Assembly: GCA_003164255.1 (NCBI GenBank)
Contig: PLST01000014.1
Span: 1 to 6,284, forward strand
DNA length: 6,284 bases
Direction: 5' to 3'
Origin: Acidobacteriaceae bacterium
GTDB lineage: Bacteria > Acidobacteriota > Terriglobia > Terriglobales > Acidobacteriaceae
Shown: in pieces, positions 1 through 5,426 of the stretch
Layout of the letters: every line of letters begins with the position of its first letter
Numbering within the stretch: position 1 is the stretch's first letter
Notes under the pieces: model-generated
The model's database searches: none
Seen by the model: only the letters and a program-made list of their open reading frames with translations
Told to the model about the DNA's origin: nothing
Made by a program: the position numbers and the translations under genes

Positions 1-40
1 AGTCTCTCAAGAATACCGTAAGTCTATGATAAATAAGCGA

Positions 41-98
41 AATTGAGCGTAATGTCGGATATTCACAAGTGGCTGCCCATCAGCAATTTAGCTCAATT
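41..98. repeat. 8-bp inverted repeat, arms 41-48 and 91-98
   Basis: AATTGAGC at 41-48 is perfectly complementary to GCTCAATT at 91-98, with 42 bases between. A CGTAAT hexamer also recurs at 48-53 and 102-107, just outside or next to each arm. It could be an operator-like pair or chance; an 8-bp match over this distance is not significant by itself. Confidence 0.25.
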
Positions 99-124
99 AT
101 CCGTAATCAAGCCAAACTGATGTC

Positions 125-146
125 TGTACCCGAACTTGTACCCGAA
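125..146. repeat. Tandem 10-bp direct repeat, period 12
   Basis: TGTACCCGAA occurs at 125-134 and again at 137-146, separated by two bases. Short phased repeats of this sort can be binding sites for a regulator or integrase arm-binding protein, but no integrase gene is in the window. Function is unknown. Confidence 0.4.
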
Positions 147-301
147 GCTCGAAGACTTCTTTTTCCAAATGCTTGCAAATCCAAGCGTGAAATACTCCCA
201 CTTGGTGGTCGAATCAAATGTGCCCCGATGGACATCTCTAGCCGCTCAAGAAAAGCGTTGCTGCTACACTCAGTCTGTGCATATGTTGCACAAGAAATAC
301 A

Positions 302-319
302 AGGCGAAGGGGTTCGCCT
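302..319. repeat. Perfect 7-bp hairpin with GGGG loop
   Basis: AGGCGAA at 302-308 pairs with TTCGCCT at 313-319 around a four-G loop. No T-run follows on either strand, so it is not a canonical intrinsic terminator. I can assign no role. Confidence 0.3.
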
Positions 320-351
320 GAACCGCTGCTCTTCCAAAACCTAAGGAAGAT

Positions 352-410
352 CGGCTGATGACCCCTGACGAGGTTTCGTCGGGGCGTCTTGCCCTATAAA
401 TCCTCGTCAG
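352..410 (+). promoter_or_regulatory. Structured leader element with competing hairpins upstream of the phosphoesterase
   Basis: Structure A: CCCC (362-365) pairs with GGGG (381-384) and GACGA (367-371) with TCGTC (376-380), leaving T366 bulged and a GGTT loop. It is followed by CGTCTT, a poor T-tract, so at best a weak terminator. Structure B: CTGACGAGG (365-373) is exactly complementary to CCTCGTCAG (402-410). Forming B removes the 5' arm of A and leaves room for a small inner stem, GGGC (382-385) with GCCC (391-394). A and B cannot form together, which is the layout of an attenuator. A 13-codon frame (ATG 358 to TAA 397-399) with AAGGA at 343-347 crosses structure A and could be a leader peptide. 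Alternatively TATAAA at 395-400 may be a -10 box without a clear -35, in which case the repeat arms would flank it like an operator. The pairings are seen; the function is inferred. Confidence 0.35.
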
Positions 411-460
411 AATTTGAGTTCGCATGATCTGGTTCAGCGGTGTTCGTGCGCCTGAATGCT

Positions 461-466
461 GAGGAG
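461..466 (+). promoter_or_regulatory. Ribosome binding site for the phosphoesterase
   Basis: GAGGAG lies three bases before ATG 470. The spacing is short, but this is the only purine-rich site near the conserved MKIVIVSDIH N-terminus, and it favours 470 over the in-frame GTG at 440. Confidence 0.55.
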
Positions 467-469
467 TTT

Positions 470-1177
470 ATGAAAATTGTCATCGTTTCCGATATTCACG
501 CGAATTTGGCAGCGCTAGAAGCCCTGCCCGAGCGGGAATTTGACCAACTCTGGTGTATCGGCGATTTGGTGGACTACGGACCAAGGCCTCATGAGGTGGT
601 CAAGTGGGTGAACCGAACCTCGACGGTCACCGTTCGCGGCAATCATGACAATGCCGCTGGGTTTTCTGTAGATCCAATGTGCTCACCGTCCTTCAAGAGA
701 CTTGCAGCCGAAACCCTCCGTTTCACTCAGGAAGTTTGCACGGAAGATGACTTCGCCTTCCTTAGGGCTCTTCCAGAACACTATGAAATCGAGACGGACT
801 CGACCAGGTTTTATCTGGTTCACGCCTGCCCGACAGACCCCCTGTTCGGCTATTGCCCAGAACACTCGGATCGCTGGGTAGAGGAGGTCGCGCGAATCGA
901 TGCCGATGTGCTCATTGTCGGCCACACGCACACTCCGTTCATTCGGAGCATTGGGAAGACTACGATCGTCAATCCAGGAAGCCTTGGTCAACCAAAGACC
1001 GGGCGTCCTCTTGCCTGCTATGCGGTATGGGAGGATGGCACGATTTCACTCAAGGAGTATCCCTACCCGCTAAGAGAGACGGCCGAACAGATCCGTCTGA
1101 TGCCAATCTCCAACAACGATCAGGACGCATTGATCTCGGTATTGGAGACTGGGGCACTACCGACTGAGGGGCACTAG
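470..1177 (+). CDS. YfcE/MJ0936-like metallophosphoesterase
   Basis: Predicted 235-residue cytosolic metallophosphoesterase of the calcineurin-like superfamily, in the small YfcE/MJ0936 branch. All five sequence blocks that hold the two-metal centre are present: D8-x-H10 in SDIHAN, G31-D32 with D35-Y36-G37-P38, G57-N58-H59-D60, H118 in LVHACP, and G151-H152-T153-H154. The family's N168-P-G-S-L block follows. Members hydrolyse phosphodiesters such as cyclic nucleotides or model substrates; the true substrate here cannot be told. There is no signal peptide or membrane segment. I start at ATG 470 because the beta-strand MKIVIVSDIH begins there in the family and GAGGAG precedes it; GTG 440 would add ten unconserved residues. 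It is first in a same-strand cluster, 43 bp before the dynamin-like GTPase, so it may act on a product or second messenger tied to that system, which is inference. Length matches the family. Confidence 0.93.
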   Translation: MKIVIVSDIHANLAALEALPEREFDQLWCIGDLVDYGPRPHEVVKWVNRTSTVTVRGNHDNAAGFSVDPMCSPSFKRLAAETLRFTQEVCTEDDFAFLRALPEHYEIETDSTRFYLVHACPTDPLFGYCPEHSDRWVEEVARIDADVLIVGHTHTPFIRSIGKTTIVNPGSLGQPKTGRPLACYAVWEDGTISLKEYPYPLRETAEQIRLMPISNNDQDALISVLETGALPTEGH

Positions 1178-1220
1178 ACGTGACGACGATCTCAACGACA
1201 TCCACCAGGAATCGGCGGCC

Positions 1221-2921
1221 ATGAATCTCAAAGATTACGAACAAGAGAAATTCGGGATTGGCGACATCATTCGTTCCGCGCAGGCAGTAATCAACAATGA
1301 CGAAGTCCTGAAGGCCGAAAGCCGTGATCTGCTCACGCGGCTGGCAGAAGACCGATTCAATTTGATGGTTGTCGGGCGTTTCAGCCGCGGCAAATCGACC
1401 CTCATGAACGCCATCCTTGGAGGAAACCACCTCCCAACCGGCATTGTTCCCTTGACTTCCGTGATCACAACCGTTCGATATGGAAGCCGCAAGCAGGTCG
1501 TGATTAACTTCACAGACCGCAGTCTGCGACGCGAGGTGCCGCTTCCGCAACTCGCTGAATACGTAACTCAGCAGGCAAATCCGGGGAATGTCAAGAATGT
1601 CGCATTTGCTGAAATCGAGCTGCCGGTCGAGATCCTGCGCCGTGGGCTATTTTTTGTAGACAGTCCAGGGCTTGGGTCATCGATAGCTGAAAATACGCAG
1701 ACCACGGAACGTTTCCTGCCTCAGGCAGATGCCTTCGTGCTCGTAACCAGCTATGAAAGTCCGCTGTCGGAAGAAGAGGATCGCATCCTGCACCGGATAC
1801 GATTCACGAACAAACGGCTCTTTGTCGTCGTCAACAAGCAAGATACGGTCAGCGAAGGAGAGCGGAAGGACGCCCTTGCGTTTGTTCAGGAGCGACTGGA
1901 TCGCTTTTCCTTCTCGGAGAAACCGCGCATCTTCTCCTTGTCTGCGCGACAGGGGCTGGATTCGAAGCAATCAGGCAATGCAGACCAGTTGGAGCAAAGC
2001 GGGCTCAGAGAGTTTGAGACAGAACTGATCCGGTTTCTGACCGAAGAACGCGCAGAGTCTTTCCTCTCCAACATGTATGGGCGGGTCGGTTCATTTCTCG
2101 CTCACACGTCAAGGCCTGAGGGCAACATAGAACTTGCGGATTCTTTCAGCTCGCTCGACAAGAGACTGCATGACCTGCGAGCAAGGGGTCTCGGCGAGGA
2201 AGCTCACGCGGGTCGAGCGACCGCCTTGAGAGACGGCACCAGCCTTCCACCTTTGCAAATCGAGAGACGCACTGGTTGCTGGATTTGTGCAGCAGTAGTC
2301 GACGCAATCTTCGCATTTCTGAGTAAGTATCAGTACGAGTTGACCATCAATCCGGACACGCAGCGGGAGCACGCCGAAAGGGGCGGATTCTGCCCTCTCC
2401 ACACCTGGCAGTACGAGAACATCGCTTCTCCATATGGAGTGTGTACAGCGTACCCTAAACTCGCTCATCGCATTGCGGAGTTACTCGACCAACGGGCAGC
2501 CCTGATATCAGATGGCGACGTCTCTATCGGGGACCTGAAGGAAATTCTTGCAACGGCGAAGACATGTATCGTCTGCGAGGTCGGCGTCCAGGTGGAAGAG
2601 AGGACTGTAAAACTTGCCGCCGAGTCCGTGCTCGATGCGGTCGCCTCCGCCAAAGGGCGATTCGCGGCCTACTGTCTTCCTCATTTATCCCACGTTGCTG
2701 CTTCTTTAGGCACCGGGGAACCCATGCGCGAACTCCTTCGTGCCCATGCACAATTCTTGGAACGAACAGCCGAGGATCTGCAACGGTATGCGCTGCGGTA
2801 CGATGCGCTTCGCCGACATCTGACCAGCGAAGAAGAGCGCAGCGCATCTCAATTGGCGTTGCTCATGCTCGCTGGCCACCGAAGTGTGAATGCACCATGG
2901 GATGCCGAGTTTATTCTCTGA
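1221..2921 (+). CDS. Dynamin-like GTPase with tandem C-terminal CxxC...CxxH modules
   Basis: A 566-residue protein. The first ~280 residues are a dynamin-type GTPase domain: a helical start, then G1 GRFSRGKS (52-59), the switch region with LPTGIVPLTS (71-80) and ITTVRYG, G3 D147-S-P-G150, G4 N205-K-Q-D208 and a G5-like SLSA (239-242). Instead of the long helical stalk and membrane paddle of bacterial dynamin-like proteins, a ~60-residue charged linker leads into two similar modules: C353-x2-C356 with C391-x2-H394, and C449-x2-C452 with C485-x2-H488, spaced 96 residues apart. Each has the pattern CxxC, about 35 residues, then (F/Y)CxxH, recalling DUF6062-type zinc- or iron-binding proteins; that assignment is from memory. 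Start: ATG 1221 with a weak AGGA at 1207-1210. A short GTG-initiated frame (1180-1224) ends across this ATG as ATGA, so translational coupling is possible. The next gene starts 10 bp after the stop. There is no transmembrane segment. Role unknown; a GTP-driven, perhaps metal- or redox-sensing membrane function is inferred. Confidence 0.9.
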   Translation: MNLKDYEQEKFGIGDIIRSAQAVINNDEVLKAESRDLLTRLAEDRFNLMVVGRFSRGKSTLMNAILGGNHLPTGIVPLTSVITTVRYGSRKQVVINFTDRSLRREVPLPQLAEYVTQQANPGNVKNVAFAEIELPVEILRRGLFFVDSPGLGSSIAENTQTTERFLPQADAFVLVTSYESPLSEEEDRILHRIRFTNKRLFVVVNKQDTVSEGERKDALAFVQERLDRFSFSEKPRIFSLSARQGLDSKQSGNADQLEQSGLREFETELIRFLTEERAESFLSNMYGRVGSFLAHTSRPEGNIELADSFSSLDKRLHDLRARGLGEEAHAGRATALRDGTSLPPLQIERRTGCWICAAVVDAIFAFLSKYQYELTINPDTQREHAERGGFCPLHTWQYENIASPYGVCTAYPKLAHRIAELLDQRAALISDGDVSIGDLKEILATAKTCIVCEVGVQVEERTVKLAAESVLDAVASAKGRFAAYCLPHLSHVAASLGTGEPMRELLRAHAQFLERTAEDLQRYALRYDALRRHLTSEEERSASQLALLMLAGHRSVNAPWDAEFIL

Positions 2922-2924
2922 AGG
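2920..2924 (+). promoter_or_regulatory. Ribosome binding site choosing the start at 2932
   Basis: GAAGG overlaps the GTPase stop codon (2919-2921) and lies seven bases before ATG 2932. The upstream in-frame ATGs at 2890 and 2902 lack such a site. Confidence 0.5.
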
Positions 2925-2931
2925 CGCGGAA

Positions 2932-3828
2932 ATGATTGCCTCTACCAACTGCGATTCACGCCAATACCGCTTCGGGTTCCAAATCCGGGATGCGTCCGAT
3001 TTTCCCAAGGATTTCGCGCTTTCGATACCGCCAGATGGTTGGCTTTCGGCGATCTTCATTCCCGGAGACACGGAAGCGCTCTGGAATACACCAGGGTATT
3101 CGCCGCGCATCTACATCCTTACTCGCGATGCTCTGATGATCTACACGCATCCTGCTACGAAAACTGAACCCTTTGTGGCTCCACTTGAACAGTTGATCGA
3201 GGTCGGAACGAAGAAGGCACTCCTATATGGCCTCCTTGAACTGTCCGCCGGGGGCGAGGTCCAAGGCTTTCGATACAACACACTTCACCAAAAACATCTC
3301 AGCAACCTTCTTCGCGCAATGCGGGCGGTGTGGTTGCCGCGGCATGAAACGGGGCTCGCAGTCCTTTCTCTCTCCACTCCTTCACAAGGCATGACGTTTC
3401 GGTGCTGGTGTGCACTGAAGGCCGAACTTGATTCCGATGAGGCACTGCTTGGAGTCTGCTGCCGTCCCGCAATCCATCCAAAGAAGAAAGGATGGTTTAG
3501 CGGTCCATCTCAGGACCTGCCCGCCGTGGCCATGGCAGTCACCGACCGTCGATTGATCGCGGTCTCGACCGGCGTGGAAGAGACGGACGACCTTTACGGA
3601 ATCACGGTTCGATGCGTGCCAATCTGCAATCTGACCGCAGTCAACCTTGGTGATTTCGGCGACGCGTTGATGCTTTCTCTGAAGCTAAAGAGCGGGCTAG
3701 AGTGGAAGACTCTCTTTGAACGCGGCCAGAGTGTATCGACGGCGCAATACTGCGATCTTCTGGAACGAGTGGACCTGGGCTCGCGACATTTGGCAGTCAA
3801 CATTTCACCATCGCGGTCGCCAGTCTGA
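2932..3828 (+). CDS. Putative tandem PH-like domain protein
   Basis: A 298-residue protein I cannot place in a named family. It shows two segments with the beta-strand rhythm of bacterial PH (bPH/GRAM-like) domains. The first, about 38-135, has a strand pair ending in RIYILTRDALMIY (59-71), a glycine turn (GTKKALLYGLLEL, 92-104), a last strand EVQGFRY and a closing helix LHQKHLSNLLRAMRAVW (118-134). The second, about 160-285, has V203-T-D-R-R-L-I-A-V, the common PH-like TDRRL strand, then VRCVPICNLTAV, LMLSLKLKSGLEWKTLFE and a final helix. Between them lie a Cys-containing stretch (FRCWCALK) and a basic loop PKKKGW (183-188). There is no signal peptide or membrane helix. Such domains bind lipids or protein partners, so this may be a docking partner for the dynamin-like GTPase, whose stop lies 10 bp upstream. 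ATGs at 2890 and 2902 would overlap the GTPase gene; 2932 has the better ribosome site. CDS certain, fold moderately so. Confidence 0.75.
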   Translation: MIASTNCDSRQYRFGFQIRDASDFPKDFALSIPPDGWLSAIFIPGDTEALWNTPGYSPRIYILTRDALMIYTHPATKTEPFVAPLEQLIEVGTKKALLYGLLELSAGGEVQGFRYNTLHQKHLSNLLRAMRAVWLPRHETGLAVLSLSTPSQGMTFRCWCALKAELDSDEALLGVCCRPAIHPKKKGWFSGPSQDLPAVAMAVTDRRLIAVSTGVEETDDLYGITVRCVPICNLTAVNLGDFGDALMLSLKLKSGLEWKTLFERGQSVSTAQYCDLLERVDLGSRHLAVNISPSRSPV

Positions 3829-3843
3829 ATCGGATCGATTTTT
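3828..3843 (+). terminator. Weak terminator-like hairpin after the plus-strand cluster
   Basis: AATCG (3828-3832) pairs with CGATT (3836-3840) around a three-base loop, and a run of five T (3839-3843) overlaps and follows it. The stem is only five, mostly weak, pairs. Its location in the 20-bp gap between two convergent genes supports a terminator for the plus strand only. Confidence 0.35.
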
Positions 3844-3848
3844 CTGAG

Positions 3849-4595
3849 TTATCTGCGGCCCATGCAATAGTCCACGTACAGAATGTGAGATTTGATCTGG
3901 TCGCCGGCTCTGTATTGCGGGAGTTGCGCCATTTTCAACATCTTGAGAATGGCGCCTGGGTTGCCATCGCTCCACTCAACAAGCGATGACAACACCGTCT
4001 CCAAATTGGAAGCCCAAAGTTCGGTTCTTTCGGCTTCGCGTTGCGCGAATTCCAAAGCGACTTGCGGCGGAAAGTTCTTCACTTCCAATCGCTCCGCCTT
4101 GTTCGCGCAGAGAGGGCGCAGTGCGCCAATATCCTCCATGTGCGGTGATCGCGATGCAAAGATCACCGGCGTACGCCCGTAGTAGTGCAGATCCTTGATC
4201 ATGCCCGTCACAACGCGGGAGGGGGCATCCAAATGATCGAGAACCATTAGAAAGGGACGGGTATCAAGAGCCCGGTGGACGATGCCCTTCAAGGAGGACG
4301 TGGAGAGATCAGCGATGTTTTCAGGAAGTTTAACTTTGCCGTCCGCGGAATGCAGCGCTTGTATCAGTGTCATGACAAATTCACGCGGCGATCTCATTTG
4401 CGCGATGTAGACCGCAAGCGGCTGGCTACCAACGAAGGTCTGAAGGAGGCGAGATTTACCCACTCCCTCGGAGCCATGCACCAGTAAGGATTTGCGAATC
4501 CTGGCCTGATTCCGAAGGCGCCCCAACTCCTCTTCGCGCTCAACAGTATTCAGATATTCAGGTGTCGGAACGCGTTGGACAGGAGTTGAAGGCAT
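3849..4595 (-). CDS. Small AAA/STAND-like P-loop ATPase
   Basis: A 248-residue ATPase related to the AAA_16/ORC/STAND group. After a short N-terminal stretch and the box E19-R-E-E-E-L-x-x-L that precedes the fold in these proteins come Walker A G41-S-E-G-V-G-K47-S48, Walker B L116-M-V-L-D120-H-L-D123, and a sensor-1-like strand PVIFASRS (143-150). Near the end, SDGNPGAILKML matches the GNP(x)AI motif of the helical lid in STAND ATPases. It stops there: there is no effector, DNA-binding or repeat sensor domain, so it is a bare nucleotide switch that must work through a partner. An upstream in-frame ATG at 4700 would run 76 bases into ppa; ATG 4595 gives a sensible N-terminus and a 29-bp gap behind ppa, although the ribosome site (GAGA-type) is weak. 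Probably co-transcribed with ppa. It ends 20 bp from the convergent PH-like gene. Function unknown. Confidence 0.85.
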   Translation of the reverse strand: MPSTPVQRVPTPEYLNTVEREEELGRLRNQARIRKSLLVHGSEGVGKSRLLQTFVGSQPLAVYIAQMRSPREFVMTLIQALHSADGKVKLPENIADLSTSSLKGIVHRALDTRPFLMVLDHLDAPSRVVTGMIKDLHYYGRTPVIFASRSPHMEDIGALRPLCANKAERLEVKNFPPQVALEFAQREAERTELWASNLETVLSSLVEWSDGNPGAILKMLKMAQLPQYRAGDQIKSHILYVDYCMGRR

Positions 4596-4624
4596 CGCTG
4601 TTGGATCTCTTTCTCTGAACGCAC

Positions 4625-5155
4625 CTAACCGGCGTTGCTTTCCAAGTAGCGCTGATAACTGGCCCGGATGCACTCTTGCGCAGCATCCCGGTCTTTCCAA
4701 CCGAGCGCCTTGGTGCGCTTGCCTTCGAGGTCCTTATAAACCGAGAAGAAGTGTTCAACCTCAAGCAGAAAATGACTCGGCACTTGCTTGTAGCTGTCAA
4801 CGTCACCGAATCGCGGATTGCCTGTGGCGTAGGCCAGAACCTTCTCGTCCGGCACCCCTTGGTCCAGCATTTCGAAAACGCCAATCGGACGGACGGAACA
4901 AACGCAGCCTGGAAAAGTAGCCGAATCCGTCAAGATCAGAATGTCGAGAGGGTCGCCATCCTCGGCAAGGGTCTGGGGGATGAAACCGTAGTCTCCTGGA
5001 TAATGAACGGGCGAATGGAGGTTTCGGTCCAACCGGAAGACATGAAGCTCCTTGTCATACTCATATTTGCTGGTGCTCTCGAGAGGAATCTCGATTACGG
5101 CAGTGACAATTTCCGGAACTTTGTCGCCAATGGGAAGATCAAGAAGACTGGTCAA
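4625..5155 (-). CDS. ppa: Inorganic pyrophosphatase, family I
   Basis: Hydrolyses pyrophosphate to two phosphates in the cytosol, pulling forward nucleic-acid, protein and lipid synthesis; normally a Mg2+-dependent hexamer in bacteria. The signature E65-D66-G-D68-P-L-D71 holds three metal-binding aspartates, with D98, D103 and K105 further on. E22, K30, E32, R44, Y52 and Y56 match the other active-site positions of the E. coli enzyme, and Y-K-D-L-E-G-K is also present. From TTG 5155 the protein is 176 residues, the same length as E. coli PPase, and MTSLLDLPIGDKVPE aligns end to end with its N-terminus. TTG 5173 would add six residues and lacks a ribosome site. GAGGGA lies just before 5155 but is buried in a predicted hairpin (see the leader features), so expression may be controlled at translation. 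The ATPase gene follows after 29 bp. Confidence 0.97.
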   Translation of the reverse strand: MTSLLDLPIGDKVPEIVTAVIEIPLESTSKYEYDKELHVFRLDRNLHSPVHYPGDYGFIPQTLAEDGDPLDILILTDSATFPGCVCSVRPIGVFEMLDQGVPDEKVLAYATGNPRFGDVDSYKQVPSHFLLEVEHFFSVYKDLEGKRTKALGWKDRDAAQECIRASYQRYLESNAG

Positions 5156-5186
5156 TTGTCCCTCTTTCGTCAAATCGCAGGGACAA
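5156..5186 (-). promoter_or_regulatory. Hairpin sequestering the ppa ribosome binding site
   Basis: On the minus strand TTGTCCCT (5186-5179) is perfectly complementary to AGGGACAA (5163-5156), with a 15-base loop. The second arm contains most of the GAGGGA ribosome site (5164-5159) and ends directly against the TTG start at 5155. When folded, the site would be hidden. The first arm overlaps CCCTGCG (5182-5176), which can instead pair with the 3' arm of the upstream terminator hairpin, so the two structures could communicate. The pairings are seen; regulation is inferred. Confidence 0.45.
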
Positions 5187-5190
5187 ATAG

Positions 5191-5216
5191 AAAAACCCCT
5201 GCGTAATCACAGGAGT
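5191..5216 (-). terminator. Intrinsic terminator or attenuator in the ppa leader
   Basis: Read on the minus strand, ACTCCTGTG (5216-5208) pairs with CGCAGGGGT (5203-5195) through nine pairs (two G-U) around an ATTA loop, followed by TTTTCTATTT. This is the best intrinsic terminator in the window and acts only toward ppa, whose start lies 35 bases downstream. Either it ends an unrecognised minus-strand transcript from the 5217-5426 region, or it is an attenuator in the ppa 5' leader. Confidence 0.6.
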
Positions 5217-5426
5217 CATCAGCCGTTCCATTTCGGAGGGCGGTTAATGGCGGATTCCTTCGCCAAATCAACTTGTAACATAGCCGGGTCAGTTGCTGCA
5301 ACCAGGCTTGGCCAAACACGGCTAGACTTGATTACACCCCGAGTCCGACGACTGGGCACGATCGATCGCTCCTCAATTGCATCCAAACAAATGACTGGCC
5401 GGGCGACCCGCAATGAAAAGGAATAG
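5217..5426. other. Intergenic region between divergent ppa and universal stress gene
   Basis: Promoters for the leftward ppa and the rightward stress gene should lie here, but I find no convincing -35/-10 pair on either strand. There is a TTGGCCAA palindrome at 5308-5315 and a CGATCGATCG palindrome near 5360-5369. On the minus strand an open frame reads across the region and stops at 5219-5221, three bases before the terminator; its last part (from ATG 5281) would give a 20-residue peptide ending PPKWNG. Without a ribosome site I do not call it a gene, although a decayed gene end is possible. Confidence 0.4.

Larger units (their letters stand above)
1..469. other. Upstream region without a supported gene
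   Basis: I see no convincing gene in this stretch. Open frames exist (a 91-codon frame from a GTG at 69 to the TAA at 342-344, and a 61-codon frame from a TTG at 136 to 321), but they overlap each other and an antisense frame, lack ribosome binding sites and resemble no family I know. The products are rich in Cys, Arg and Ser in the way random frames often are. What is visible is an 8-bp inverted repeat (41-48 with 91-98), a 10-bp direct repeat (125-134 and 137-146), a 7-bp hairpin with a GGGG loop (302-308 with 313-319) and the structured element at 352-410. A decayed gene or the edge of an old insertion is possible but unproven. Confidence 0.5.

Noticed and set aside
69..344. 91-codon frame starting with GTG (and overlapping 61-codon frame 136-321) as small genes
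   Set aside because: No ribosome site, no family resemblance, random-looking composition and mutual overlap.
355..384. Hammerhead-ribozyme-like CTGATGA followed by a hairpin
   Set aside because: The required GAAA after stem II is absent (CGTC instead), and no matching stem I/III with a cleavage site is visible.
440..469. GTG 440 as start of the phosphoesterase
   Set aside because: It adds ten unconserved residues; the family N-terminus and the GAGGAG site point to ATG 470.
3474..3495. CCATCC/GGATGG hairpin inside the PH-like gene
   Set aside because: Six pairs inside a coding region encoding the basic linker; no T-run, so most likely incidental.
4596..4700. Extended N-terminus of the STAND-like ATPase to ATG 4700
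   Set aside because: It would overlap 76 bases of ppa in another frame, and the extra 35 residues look like the ppa shadow frame.
5156..5173. TTG 5173 as ppa start
   Set aside because: No ribosome site before it; TTG 5155 matches the family N-terminus and length exactly and has GAGGGA upstream.
4676..5426. Plus-strand open frames opposite ppa (4676-5206 and 5052-5426)
   Set aside because: They are antisense shadows of the clearly conserved ppa gene and its leader.
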